Assembly (NCBI GenBank): GCA_050049355.1
Contig: JASFWK010000090.1
Location: 1 to 8,883 of the forward strand
Origin: JASFWK01 sp050049355
GTDB lineage: Bacteria > Chloroflexota > Anaerolineae > B4-G1 > DUEL01
Direction of reading: 5' to 3'
DNA length: 8,883 bases
Of this stretch, positions 1 to 6,366 are shown one piece after another (position 1 is the first letter of the stretch; each line of letters begins with the position of its first letter). The notes under the pieces were generated by a model, which worked only from the letters and a program-made list of their open reading frames with translations, was not told the origin of the DNA and did no database searches. The translations under genes and the position numbers were made by a program.

Positions 1-81
1 AGGTCTAGCGCGGATGTGTCGAGACGGGGCTGGTCTCTCGTTTCGAGATACTCAACTCTTGTGCAGCGTGTCCGACATCGC

Positions 82-1083
82 CTAGAGCTGCTTGCGCATT
101 TCGTATAGCTCGCGTCGCAGCTGCTCGATGTGGAGCGCTGAGTCCGGTTCCCTGCCCAGGGCGATCCAGCGCTGCTTGGCGAAGGCAAGCTCCGTCGCCA
201 GTTGATAGTATCTGCCCAGCTGGAGCCAGCGTGAGAAATCGCCCCGCGTCAGGGCACGCAGTCGCTCGCCCACTCGCCTCCTGCAGGACTGGATGACCCA
301 GTAGTCGCGTTGGCTGAGCGTGCCGACCTGCACTTCTTCGTCCAGGTAGCGGTTGATCCGGGTCCGGTCGCGTGCTGAGATCACCCAGGCGATGACGATG
401 AGACCTGCCACGCCAAGCCAACCTGTTGGCAGGTCGGCAAGGAGGGGCCAGTGCAGCGTCTCCGCCGTCGCCGGCCCAGCGTCATAGATGACGTGCAGCA
501 AACTCGCAGGTGCCAGCCCGAGGAGCGGAAGCGCAACTTCGACGAAGCGTCGGCGTGACGCGCGGGCCAGTGCGAAGCCCAAGCCTGTGCAACCTGTAAA
601 GAGAGCGTGGCTGAGTCCGAAGAGAATGGCGCGGAAGAAGGCAAGTTCTGGCGTCAGATCCGTGCCTCTTGACAGTCCATCCAAGAAGAAGATCAAGTTC
701 TCTGTAGAGGCGAACCCGAAGCCTATCAGTCCTCCGTAGATAACGCCGTCCGTGGGAGTCTCAATTCTCCATCGAGAGAGGAGAAGAAGCGGCAGGAGCG
801 TCAGTCCCTTGAACAACTCCTCTGTGACCGAGACGGCAAGGCCGGCAAGATCCCTCTTGGTTCCTGACCCTGGTCCCCCCAGGAGCGAAAAAGGGACGTC
901 GAAGAGAGATTGAGCCGCGAAGGTGAACAGAATAGCCGGCACTGCACCCCAGAGAAAGGCGACCAACACCATGTTCCGTGCATCTCTCTCACACCGATCG
1001 AGCCACCACAGGAACAGAGCGTAGAGAACCGTCGGCACGACGGCCAAAGCCAGGACGACTGCGGCGGCGACTAGGAACTCCAT
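82..1083 (-). CDS. PrsW-family intramembrane metalloprotease
   Basis: A 333-residue membrane protein. PrsW-family proteins are membrane-embedded zinc proteases; in Bacillus subtilis PrsW makes the site-1 cut of an anti-sigma factor, but the substrate here is unknown. All three family motifs are visible: EExxK (E88, E89, K92), FxxxE (F124 to E128) and HxxxD (H197 to D201), plus H159 in a conserved 'LSHALFTG' helix. Hydrophobic segments lie at roughly 4-23, 38-58, 82-104, 113-134, 147-172, 182-200 and 222-237. Residues about 238-333 form a basic, helical, soluble C-terminal extension. The ATG at 1083 has a GAGGTG Shine-Dalgarno at 1091-1096 with a 7-nt spacer. It is the last gene of the minus-strand cluster, 97 nt after the PHP gene, so it may be co-transcribed or have a weak promoter of its own. 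Family assignment is firm; the biological role is open. Confidence 0.9.
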   Translation of the reverse strand: MEFLVAAAVVLALAVVPTVLYALFLWWLDRCERDARNMVLVAFLWGAVPAILFTFAAQSLFDVPFSLLGGPGSGTKRDLAGLAVSVTEELFKGLTLLPLLLLSRWRIETPTDGVIYGGLIGFGFASTENLIFFLDGLSRGTDLTPELAFFRAILFGLSHALFTGCTGLGFALARASRRRFVEVALPLLGLAPASLLHVIYDAGPATAETLHWPLLADLPTGWLGVAGLIVIAWVISARDRTRINRYLDEEVQVGTLSQRDYWVIQSCRRRVGERLRALTRGDFSRWLQLGRYYQLATELAFAKQRWIALGREPDSALHIEQLRRELYEMRKQL

Positions 1084-1179
1084 GTGTGGACACCTCGCTG
1101 GAGTGTGTCGGTGATCCCCCGTTTGACTGTTGGTGACTTGATCCGCTGCTTGGGAGGAGAGTTTCGAAAGCCTAGGCCT

Positions 1180-1911
1180 CTAGCAATCACGCTCCCAGGG
1201 ATCTGGCGATCGAGGGAGTCCCAGATGTCGGGCGATCTTGGCGTAGGATGAGATAAGGTGGATCCAAACGGGAGTTCTCCTTCCCTGGACCCTGGCTTCG
1301 CTCAGGCCACTCAGGAACGAAGCGGCCGAGTCGAAAGGGGGTAGGATTGTGACCCCTCGCCCCAGTTCCCAGGCGCAGTGAGCATCACTGCCCCCCGTCA
1401 TGAATAACTCTGCTTCTTCCGCCAGGTTACGGGCAGCTCGGTTGTCGGCTGGGAAAAGGCATCTCGCGTTGAAGACCTCAAGGAAGTCCAAATGCCCCAG
1501 CAAGTTCAGAAGCACATCACGCCCCATCGCGTCACGGCGGATCCTGTCGAGGGGGTGAGACGCTCCCACCACTCCTCCCTGAGCACGGACGGCCTCTGCG
1601 GCCTCGAGTGGGGCGAGACCTGCCGGCACCGGCTCGCTGAGAAAGAAGGCGATCAGTTCTCCGTGGGTCGTACCGATCTCCTCCCCGATGATGACTTGCT
1701 CTGGGGCGATCTCCTTGAGCCGCAGTGCCCCAGCGATCGTGTTGTGGTCGGTTACCGCCACTCGGTCCAATCCTCTGCGGCGACACGCGGCCAAGAGTCC
1801 CTTCAGTGACGTAAGGCAATCGCGGGAGTAGAGCGTATGAGTGTGAAGATCGCACACAAGCATGCCCGCCGGGTGGCTTTGGCGAGCTGAGCCGGGGTGA
1901 GGGAGGGTCAT
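1180..1911 (-). CDS. PHP-domain metal-dependent phosphoesterase-like protein
   Basis: A 243-residue cytosolic protein of the polymerase-and-histidinol-phosphatase (PHP) superfamily, which hydrolyses phosphoester bonds using a cluster of metal ions. Metal-ligand motifs appear in family order: DLHTH (21-25), TDHN (54-57), GEE (77-79), TTHGE (81-85), SHP (118-120) and GSDAH (174-178). The segment around 150-190, with GSDAH followed by ELG, resembles the PHP-associated C-terminal region. No polymerase or helix-hairpin-helix domain is attached, so this is a stand-alone PHP protein, with a nucleotide or small phosphoester as plausible substrate. The ATG at 1911 overlaps the stop of the upstream MBL gene (ATGA), which favours translational coupling. 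A second ATG at 1863 (Met17) sits just before DLHTH and cannot be excluded, because neither start has a strong Shine-Dalgarno. Exact substrate is not determinable. Confidence 0.88.
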   Translation of the reverse strand: MTLPHPGSARQSHPAGMLVCDLHTHTLYSRDCLTSLKGLLAACRRRGLDRVAVTDHNTIAGALRLKEIAPEQVIIGEEIGTTHGELIAFFLSEPVPAGLAPLEAAEAVRAQGGVVGASHPLDRIRRDAMGRDVLLNLLGHLDFLEVFNARCLFPADNRAARNLAEEAELFMTGGSDAHCAWELGRGVTILPPFDSAASFLSGLSEARVQGRRTPVWIHLISSYAKIARHLGLPRSPDPWERDC

Positions 1912-2663
1912 AGGGGAAAATCCTGGAAATCCTGCCCCAGCTGGACGGGTCCACCGAAGGCGGCCCGGGCCTCGGCGAGCCAGCCGCCGAAGCGGCTGGG
2001 GTCGGGCGGGTAGTGGATAAGAACCAGCCGCTTTGCGTCGGCCTGTCGAGCCACTTCCCCCGCCTGTGCGGGGCTGGAGTGGCCGGGAGAACCGCCGGTG
2101 GCCTCGTGAAAGAGCCAGTCTGCTCCGCGCGCTAGCTCCACAAAGGCCGGGCAGGGGGCGGTGTCGCCGGAGTAGACTGCCACCCGACCCGTGCCCAGGG
2201 CTTCAAAACGGAAACCGATGGCAGGGACCACGTGCTCTGCCGGTGCTGCCGACACCCGCAGCCCGATCTCCTCCAACACCCTTGCTCCCGTCTGTGGCTC
2301 GATAGTCACCGGTACCACTGGGTAGAGGCCCTCCCAGCGTCCCCATCGGAACAGGTCCATCACTGCAAGCAGTCGATCCAGCGCGTCTTGCGGACCGAAG
2401 ATTCGCAGGGGTTCCTGGCGGCCCAACAACCAGAGATCTACGAGGAGCAGGGGGACTCCAGCGGCGTGATCGGGGTGGAAGTGGGTCAGGAGAAGTCCCT
2501 GCAGGTGGTCAGGGGCCAGGCCTGCCCGGGGCATCCGTGGCACGGGGTTATCGCCGCAGTCTACAAGCAAGAAACCTCCTTCGCCTTCCACCGCCACGCT
2601 GGTCAGGGCGTGGTCAGTGGTGGGTACCGCCGCCGATGTCCCGAGAAGCACAACGCGAGCCAT
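1908..2663 (-). CDS. MBL-fold metallo-hydrolase, RNase Z-like
   Basis: A 251-residue cytosolic hydrolase of the metallo-beta-lactamase superfamily, closest in pattern to the RNase Z/arylsulfatase-like branch. Visible motifs are the N-terminal 'LLGTSAAVPT' strand-loop, HFHPDH (61-66), H144, SGDT with D167, a HEAT segment with H186, GHSS with H195 and H217. These give a complete two-metal site. It is shorter than a typical bacterial RNase Z (about 300 residues) and shows no obvious long flexible tRNA-binding arm, so tRNA 3' processing is not assured; a phosphodiesterase or another ester hydrolase is equally possible. The ATG at 2663 has an AGAGGA Shine-Dalgarno (2670-2675) overlapping the stop codon of the upstream permease gene. 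Its own stop overlaps the PHP start, so it sits firmly in the operon. Confidence 0.88.
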   Translation of the reverse strand: MARVVLLGTSAAVPTTDHALTSVAVEGEGGFLLVDCGDNPVPRMPRAGLAPDHLQGLLLTHFHPDHAAGVPLLLVDLWLLGRQEPLRIFGPQDALDRLLAVMDLFRWGRWEGLYPVVPVTIEPQTGARVLEEIGLRVSAAPAEHVVPAIGFRFEALGTGRVAVYSGDTAPCPAFVELARGADWLFHEATGGSPGHSSPAQAGEVARQADAKRLVLIHYPPDPSRFGGWLAEARAAFGGPVQLGQDFQDFPL

Positions 2664-2673
2664 CTACTATCCT

Positions 2674-4176
2674 CTATCCTCCGTAGACCCACGTAGCCAC
2701 CCAAGGGGTGATGTAACTCTCAATCCAGGCCGCTATGGCCAGCATCGGAAGGGCGACTGCCACCGAGAACTTGACGAAGTCGGCCAGCGCTTGCAGCCAT
2801 GCCTCTCTTACCATCATCCCTCGTGGCGGAGCCACGAAGGTCGCTCCCAGCCGTACTCCTAGAGCTGTCCACATAACGGCCGCAGGTAACTCCAACACGC
2901 CGTGGGGTGCTACCAGACTCAAGAAGAAGACGAACGGACTGTACCCAGCCCAGGCAACCTGGAAGCCCAGGTAGACAGAGATAGTCAGTGTGACCATCAG
3001 CACTGCTACCGCGAGCGAACCGAAGGAGAATGTGCCAAGTAGCGCCCCCAGTGTGAGCGCCCGGAGGTTGTGCTCCAGGATCTTCAATGGCGTGATGCCA
3101 AGTCTCTGGCTCGCAGTGAAGGATATTCCGCCGATCCCACCGGGAGTCGTGTCCGGCGGGAGAAACGCAGCTGGCAGAGGGTATCGAATTGCCAGTCCTC
3201 GACCGACGGCGACCGCACCAATCACGCTCATCAAAATGACCAGCAGCGCCGCCCGTGACCGCCGAATAACGGCAGGGATCTCGCGCAGGTAGAGGCCTGT
3301 CAGGAAACCGCACCAGCGGACTGGCCGGGGGAGTGACTCGGGATCGCGTCCGAAGAACCACCAATCCCAGGCAAGGTGGTGCCGAAAGGTCTGCCATAGC
3401 TGTCCTATTCGTATCGTGTCTATGTCCCTGCCCAACAACTCCTCGCGGTTGAATAGGCGGATGCCCATCCGCACCAGCAGCACGTTTACCACGAGCAGGA
3501 ATGCCAGAATCCACCACAGCGTGCCGTAGCGACCCCAGAACATGATGGCGGCCTCGCCCTGTATGAGAAGGGCCATCGGGATGATGATAAAGCTGGCCAG
3601 GAGATTGGCGGCCCGCACGCTGGTGGTTTGGCTTGAGATCACGACGGCTCCGGACACCATCACCAGGGCCTCGGCGGTCGTCAGGGCCACAATCTGAAGT
3701 ACGAGTTGACCAGAGGGGGCCCAGCCTTGCAGGAAATAGAGGGCGGCAAGATACGCGGAGATCCCCGTATAGCTAGCCGCTACTGGCAGGATCATCGCCG
3801 CTAGGGTCTTACCGAGGTAGAGCTGCCCATCCGATAGGGGAGAGGCCAGGAGCGGTTCCAGGCTCTTCCTTTCCTTCTCCCCCACAAACGTCTCCAGGGC
3901 GATCACCAGCGAGAACGATACAGGGAAGAAACCGACCACCATCAACAGGAACGGAAGGGATCTTTCACCGATGACCGAAGCGCCGTGACGCTCGACGAAA
4001 CTGAGGATCTCCCGGGCGGTGAAGTTTGCCAGCACTGGGAAGAGGAGGGTCAGGATGAGTATGGGCGTGAGGAGCCTCCAATCGCGTAGGACATCTCTGA
4101 TCTCTCGCAGGGTGACAGCGAGCACTACCTGCACGTATCTCTGCCACCTCGCTCGCGTCGCGTCCCAGCCCACCAT
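2674..4176 (-). CDS. ABC-2 permease fused to a SpoIIM/DUF95-type membrane domain
   Basis: A 500-residue polytopic membrane protein, the transmembrane partner of the ATPase encoded directly upstream. Residues 15-240 form an ABC-2/NatB-like permease. The cytoplasmic coupling segment 'GEKERKSLEPLLASPLS' (99-115) is diagnostic, and hydrophobic segments lie near 36-52, 75-96, 124-149, 158-181, 187-206 and 217-236. Residues about 240-300 form a polar linker. Residues about 300-492 resemble SpoIIM/DUF95: a membrane segment at 308-328, the 'EHN' at 368-370, Gly-rich helices at 376-420, PHGVLELPA (424-432) and AAWIESYITP (482-491). SpoIIM in Bacillus belongs to the DMP peptidoglycan-remodelling complex for engulfment; outside spore formers the domain's role is poorly defined. 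The ATG at 4176 follows the ATPase stop with no gap, with GGGAG about 8 nt upstream. The domain boundary is judged by eye. Confidence 0.87.
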   Translation of the reverse strand: MVGWDATRARWQRYVQVVLAVTLREIRDVLRDWRLLTPILILTLLFPVLANFTAREILSFVERHGASVIGERSLPFLLMVVGFFPVSFSLVIALETFVGEKERKSLEPLLASPLSDGQLYLGKTLAAMILPVAASYTGISAYLAALYFLQGWAPSGQLVLQIVALTTAEALVMVSGAVVISSQTTSVRAANLLASFIIIPMALLIQGEAAIMFWGRYGTLWWILAFLLVVNVLLVRMGIRLFNREELLGRDIDTIRIGQLWQTFRHHLAWDWWFFGRDPESLPRPVRWCGFLTGLYLREIPAVIRRSRAALLVILMSVIGAVAVGRGLAIRYPLPAAFLPPDTTPGGIGGISFTASQRLGITPLKILEHNLRALTLGALLGTFSFGSLAVAVLMVTLTISVYLGFQVAWAGYSPFVFFLSLVAPHGVLELPAAVMWTALGVRLGATFVAPPRGMMVREAWLQALADFVKFSVAVALPMLAIAAWIESYITPWVATWVYGG

Positions 4177-5091
4177 TCAAATCTCTCCCACAGCGCGCAG
4201 ATAGACAGACTCCAGGCTTTGCTCTTTCTCGCTGAGGGTGACGATCTCCAACCCGGCCTCGGTCAGCGCGCGCAGGAGGCGAGGATTGGAGACCTCGGGT
4301 GTATCGGTCTCGTATCGAACCCGCCCGGGCTCCCAATCCAGCACGTGGGCAAAGCGGGAGACCAAGGGAATTGCCCGCTCCGAGGAGTTGTTGAGCCGCA
4401 GCTCCATTACAGAGGGGCCCAAGAGACGTCGCCTCAGTTCGGAGGGAGTGCCCAATGCAACAATCTCTCCTGCCCGGATGATGGCGATCCGGTCGGCCAG
4501 CATCTCCGCCTCGGATAGGTTGTGGGTACAGACCAGAATGGCCCGTCGCTGGCTCTGCAGAGAAAGGACTGCATCCCTTACGAGTTTGGCGCTGTAGGGG
4601 TCCATTGCCGACGTCGGCTCATCCAGCAGGAGCACCGGGGGATCGTGAAGCATAGCTCGCGCCAGGGCCATCTTCTGACGCATGCCTTTGGAATACTCCC
4701 CTATTCGTCGATCCCAGCCCTCGAGCATCCCAAATTGCCCCAGCAGACGCCGCGCCCGCCGTCGACGAGTATCGGCGTCTAGTTCATAAAGGCGACCGAA
4801 GAAGTCCAGATACTCCCGACCGCGCATGCGCAAGTAGAGTCCTGGATACTCCGTTAGCAGTCCCACCGTCCGACGGACGTCTGCGGGCTCGCGATTCACA
4901 TCGTGACCACCCACCACCGCCTGACCTGCTGTGGGCTGTAGGATGGCAGCTAACATGCGTACGGTCGTCGTCTTCCCGGCCCCGTTCGGGCCCAAGAGGA
5001 CCACTATCTCTCCCGGTGAGACGGAGAATGTGAGATCCTTCACGGCCACAAGGCCGTCAAACGTCTTAGTCAGACCCTCTGTATGTACCAT
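4177..5091 (-). CDS. ABC transporter ATP-binding protein (NatA-like exporter ATPase)
   Basis: A 304-residue ATPase that would power the ABC-2 permease encoded next to it. Motifs in order: Walker A GPNGAGKTT (34-42), signature YSKGMRQKM (133-141), Walker B VLLLDEP (153-159) with catalytic E158, D-loop SAMDP (161-165) and H-loop H190. The usual Q-loop glutamine position reads 'LLTEYPGLY' (78-86), giving Glu81 instead of Gln. Residues about 225-304 form the C-terminal accessory domain common in NatA/drug-exporter ATPases. The substrate cannot be read from sequence; neighbours hint at cell-envelope or stress functions. The ATG at 5091 has GGTGAG a few bases upstream and lies only about 10 nt downstream of the expected transcription start of the promoter at 5109-5137, so the leader is very short. 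First gene of the minus-strand operon. Confidence 0.95.
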   Translation of the reverse strand: MVHTEGLTKTFDGLVAVKDLTFSVSPGEIVVLLGPNGAGKTTTVRMLAAILQPTAGQAVVGGHDVNREPADVRRTVGLLTEYPGLYLRMRGREYLDFFGRLYELDADTRRRRARRLLGQFGMLEGWDRRIGEYSKGMRQKMALARAMLHDPPVLLLDEPTSAMDPYSAKLVRDAVLSLQSQRRAILVCTHNLSEAEMLADRIAIIRAGEIVALGTPSELRRRLLGPSVMELRLNNSSERAIPLVSRFAHVLDWEPGRVRYETDTPEVSNPRLLRALTEAGLEIVTLSEKEQSLESVYLRAVGEI

Positions 5092-5108
5092 GTTCTCACC
5101 CGGGCGAG

Positions 5109-5137
5109 ATTATACCAGCATGCACGATTCGTCACAA
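5109..5137 (-). promoter_or_regulatory. Sigma70-type promoter of the ABC/MBL/PHP/PrsW operon
   Basis: On the minus strand a perfect TATAAT -10 hexamer (5109-5114) is preceded, after a 17-bp spacer, by TTGTGA (5132-5137), which matches the TTGACA consensus at 4 of 6 positions. Transcription would start near 5102, leaving about 10 nt before the ATG at 5091. That is just enough for the GGTGAG Shine-Dalgarno. Position immediately upstream of the first operon gene supports it. Confidence 0.65.
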
Positions 5138-5435
5138 ACTCAACCTCGCGTGGGTCTTTGTGCAGCTCGATCCAGCCTCTGGCTCAGCTGTGATCTGCAC
5201 GCAATACTCGCCCCATCCGTGGGGCGTTCCAGGCAAGATCACTCCTGGGATAAGGTCCTCGAAGGCGCGGTACCCAGGAATCGTGATGCGTGGCGCGATG
5301 CGCTACTCAGGCCAAGGGTCGAGTACTGGCTATCGTATGTCTTGTCGCCTTCAGGAACTCGTGCGGGTCACCGGGGGAGGCGTGCTGCTCCCCACCTCTC
5401 CCACTTGAGCCTGTTTGGGGTTCCGAAACTCTCAC
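5138..5435. other. Intergenic region between divergent promoters, no recognised gene
   Basis: About 300 bp between the two promoters. Plus-strand open frames here lack a Shine-Dalgarno and resemble nothing I know. On the minus strand one frame stays open for 56 codons from 5302 to a stop at 5132-5134, without an ATG at its beginning. A 6-bp GC stem (GGGGAG at 5374-5379 with CTCCCC at 5388-5393) is visible but has no T-tract. No riboswitch or structured RNA family was recognised. The region may be regulatory or hold a decayed gene. Confidence 0.4.
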
Positions 5436-5464
5436 TTGACCAGCGGCTTGGTTTAGACTATCAT
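5436..5464 (+). promoter_or_regulatory. Sigma70-type promoter of nfnAB
   Basis: TTGACC (5436-5441) and TATCAT (5459-5464) are separated by exactly 17 bp, and each matches its consensus at 5 of 6 positions. Transcription would start near 5471, giving a leader of about 32 nt before the GTG at 5503. A TTG codon at 5464 that would extend the nfnA frame lies inside the -10 box, which argues against it as the start. A 7-bp inverted repeat, TTGGTTT (5448-5454) and AAACCAA (5482-5488), flanks the -10 and start site. Confidence 0.7.
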
Positions 5465-5491
5465 TGGGTGGTTGTGGACCAAAACCAAACG

Positions 5492-5497
5492 GGAGGG
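5492..5497 (+). promoter_or_regulatory. Ribosome binding site fixing the nfnA start
   Basis: GGAGGG lies 5 nt upstream of the GTG at 5503 and selects that codon over the upstream in-frame TTG at 5464. The peptide encoded between the two codons (GGCGPKPNGRAL) is unlike any NfnA N terminus, whereas the frame from Met-Tyr-Arg-Ile begins as family members do. Confidence 0.75.
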
Positions 5498-5502
5498 CAC
5501 TA

Positions 5503-6366
5503 GTGTACAGAATCGTGGACAAGCAAGCACTCAGTGATGTGACCAAACTGATGGTCATCGAGGCCCCGCAGGTCGCTTGGAAAGCGAAGGCGGGGCAGTT
5601 TGTCATCTTGCGCGTTGACGAGCAGGGCGAACGGATCCCGTTGACCATTGCCGACTACGACAGGGATGCCGGCACGATAACCATCATCTTTCAGGAGGTG
5701 GGGAAGACTACCATGCAGCTAGGTGCCCTGGGATCGGGAGAGGAGCTGGCCACGTTTGTCGGCCCTCTGGGGCACCCGACCGAGATTGAGAACTGTGGTA
5801 CGGTGATCTGCGTCGGCGGCGGCGTGGGCATTGCCCCGATGTACCCCATTGCTCGGGCTCTTCACGAGGCTGGGAATCACGTCATCTCGATCATAGGGGC
5901 GCGCACCAAGGACCTCCTTTTCTGGGAGGATCGAATGCGGGCGGTATCCGATGAGCTGATCGTGTGTACAGACGACGGCTCTTACGGACGGGAGGCCCTG
6001 GTGACTGAGCCGCTCGAGGAGCTGCTTGAGGAGCGAGCGGGGGAGATTGCCAAAATCTGGGCCATAGGACCCGCGATCATGATGAAGTTCGTCTCGCTCA
6101 CCACTAAGCCGTACAGCGTCCCGACCATTGTCAGCCTGAACACAATAATGGTCGATGGCACCGGCATGTGCGGCGGATGCCGAGTTCTGCTGGAGGACGG
6201 GGCACAGTTTGTCTGCGTTGATGGGCCGGAGTTTGATGCCCACAAGGTGGACTGGGATAACCTGCTTTCCCGCCAGCAGTTCTATGTCGAGGAGGAGCAG
6301 CGGGCGGTTGAGGAGTGGGAGCACGAATGTCAAGTGGAGAGCGTGGAAGCAGAGGGAGGTGCCTAA
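5503..6366 (+). CDS. nfnA: NfnA: FAD and [2Fe-2S] subunit of electron-bifurcating ferredoxin:NADP+ oxidoreductase
   Basis: A 287-residue cytosolic subunit of the NfnAB complex, which couples reduced ferredoxin and NADH oxidation to NADP+ reduction, or the reverse. NfnA carries the FAD and NAD(H) site and a [2Fe-2S] cluster. Residues 1-95 form the FAD-binding barrel with RIPLTIAD (44-51). The dinucleotide-binding domain begins at GGGVGIAP (105-112). The cluster segment holds D218, C223, C226 and C238; one Asp plus three Cys is the arrangement I recall for Nfn, unlike the four Cys of most relatives. The acidic C terminus (263-287) is slightly longer than needed for the fold. Length fits the family (about 280). 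The GTG start is chosen from the Shine-Dalgarno and promoter. nfnB follows without a gap. Archaeal homologues are called SudB; a dihydroorotate dehydrogenase electron-transfer role (PyrK) is unlikely given the nfnB partner. Confidence 0.88.
   Translation: MYRIVDKQALSDVTKLMVIEAPQVAWKAKAGQFVILRVDEQGERIPLTIADYDRDAGTITIIFQEVGKTTMQLGALGSGEELATFVGPLGHPTEIENCGTVICVGGGVGIAPMYPIARALHEAGNHVISIIGARTKDLLFWEDRMRAVSDELIVCTDDGSYGREALVTEPLEELLEERAGEIAKIWAIGPAIMMKFVSLTTKPYSVPTIVSLNTIMVDGTGMCGGCRVLLEDGAQFVCVDGPEFDAHKVDWDNLLSRQQFYVEEEQRAVEEWEHECQVESVEAEGGA
6354..6360 (+). promoter_or_regulatory. Ribosome binding site of nfnB inside nfnA
   Basis: GGGAGGT sits within the last codons of nfnA, 6 nt before the GTG at 6367, which directly follows the nfnA TAA. 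This supports the GTG start and coupled translation of the two subunits. Confidence 0.75.

Noticed and set aside
1..81. Possible terminator after the PrsW gene (GAGAC/GTCTC and TCTCG/CGAGA small stems)
   Set aside because: Stems are only 5 bp and there is no T-tract on the minus strand.
5115..5137. Rex-type operator over the ABC operon promoter (TTGTGA half)
   Set aside because: The second half-site (TTCACAA-like) is absent at the expected spacing.
5160..5408. 82-codon plus-strand open frame in the divergent intergenic region
   Set aside because: GTG start without a Shine-Dalgarno, no recognisable domain, and it conflicts with the placement of both promoters.
5464..5502. TTG codon at 5464 as the nfnA start
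   Set aside because: It lies inside the -10 hexamer and has no Shine-Dalgarno; the GTG at 5503 has both promoter spacing and GGAGGG support.
4931..5503. 190-codon plus-strand open frame over the ATPase 5' end and the intergenic region
   Set aside because: Much of it is the reverse complement of the ATPase Walker A coding region; no independent coding signal.
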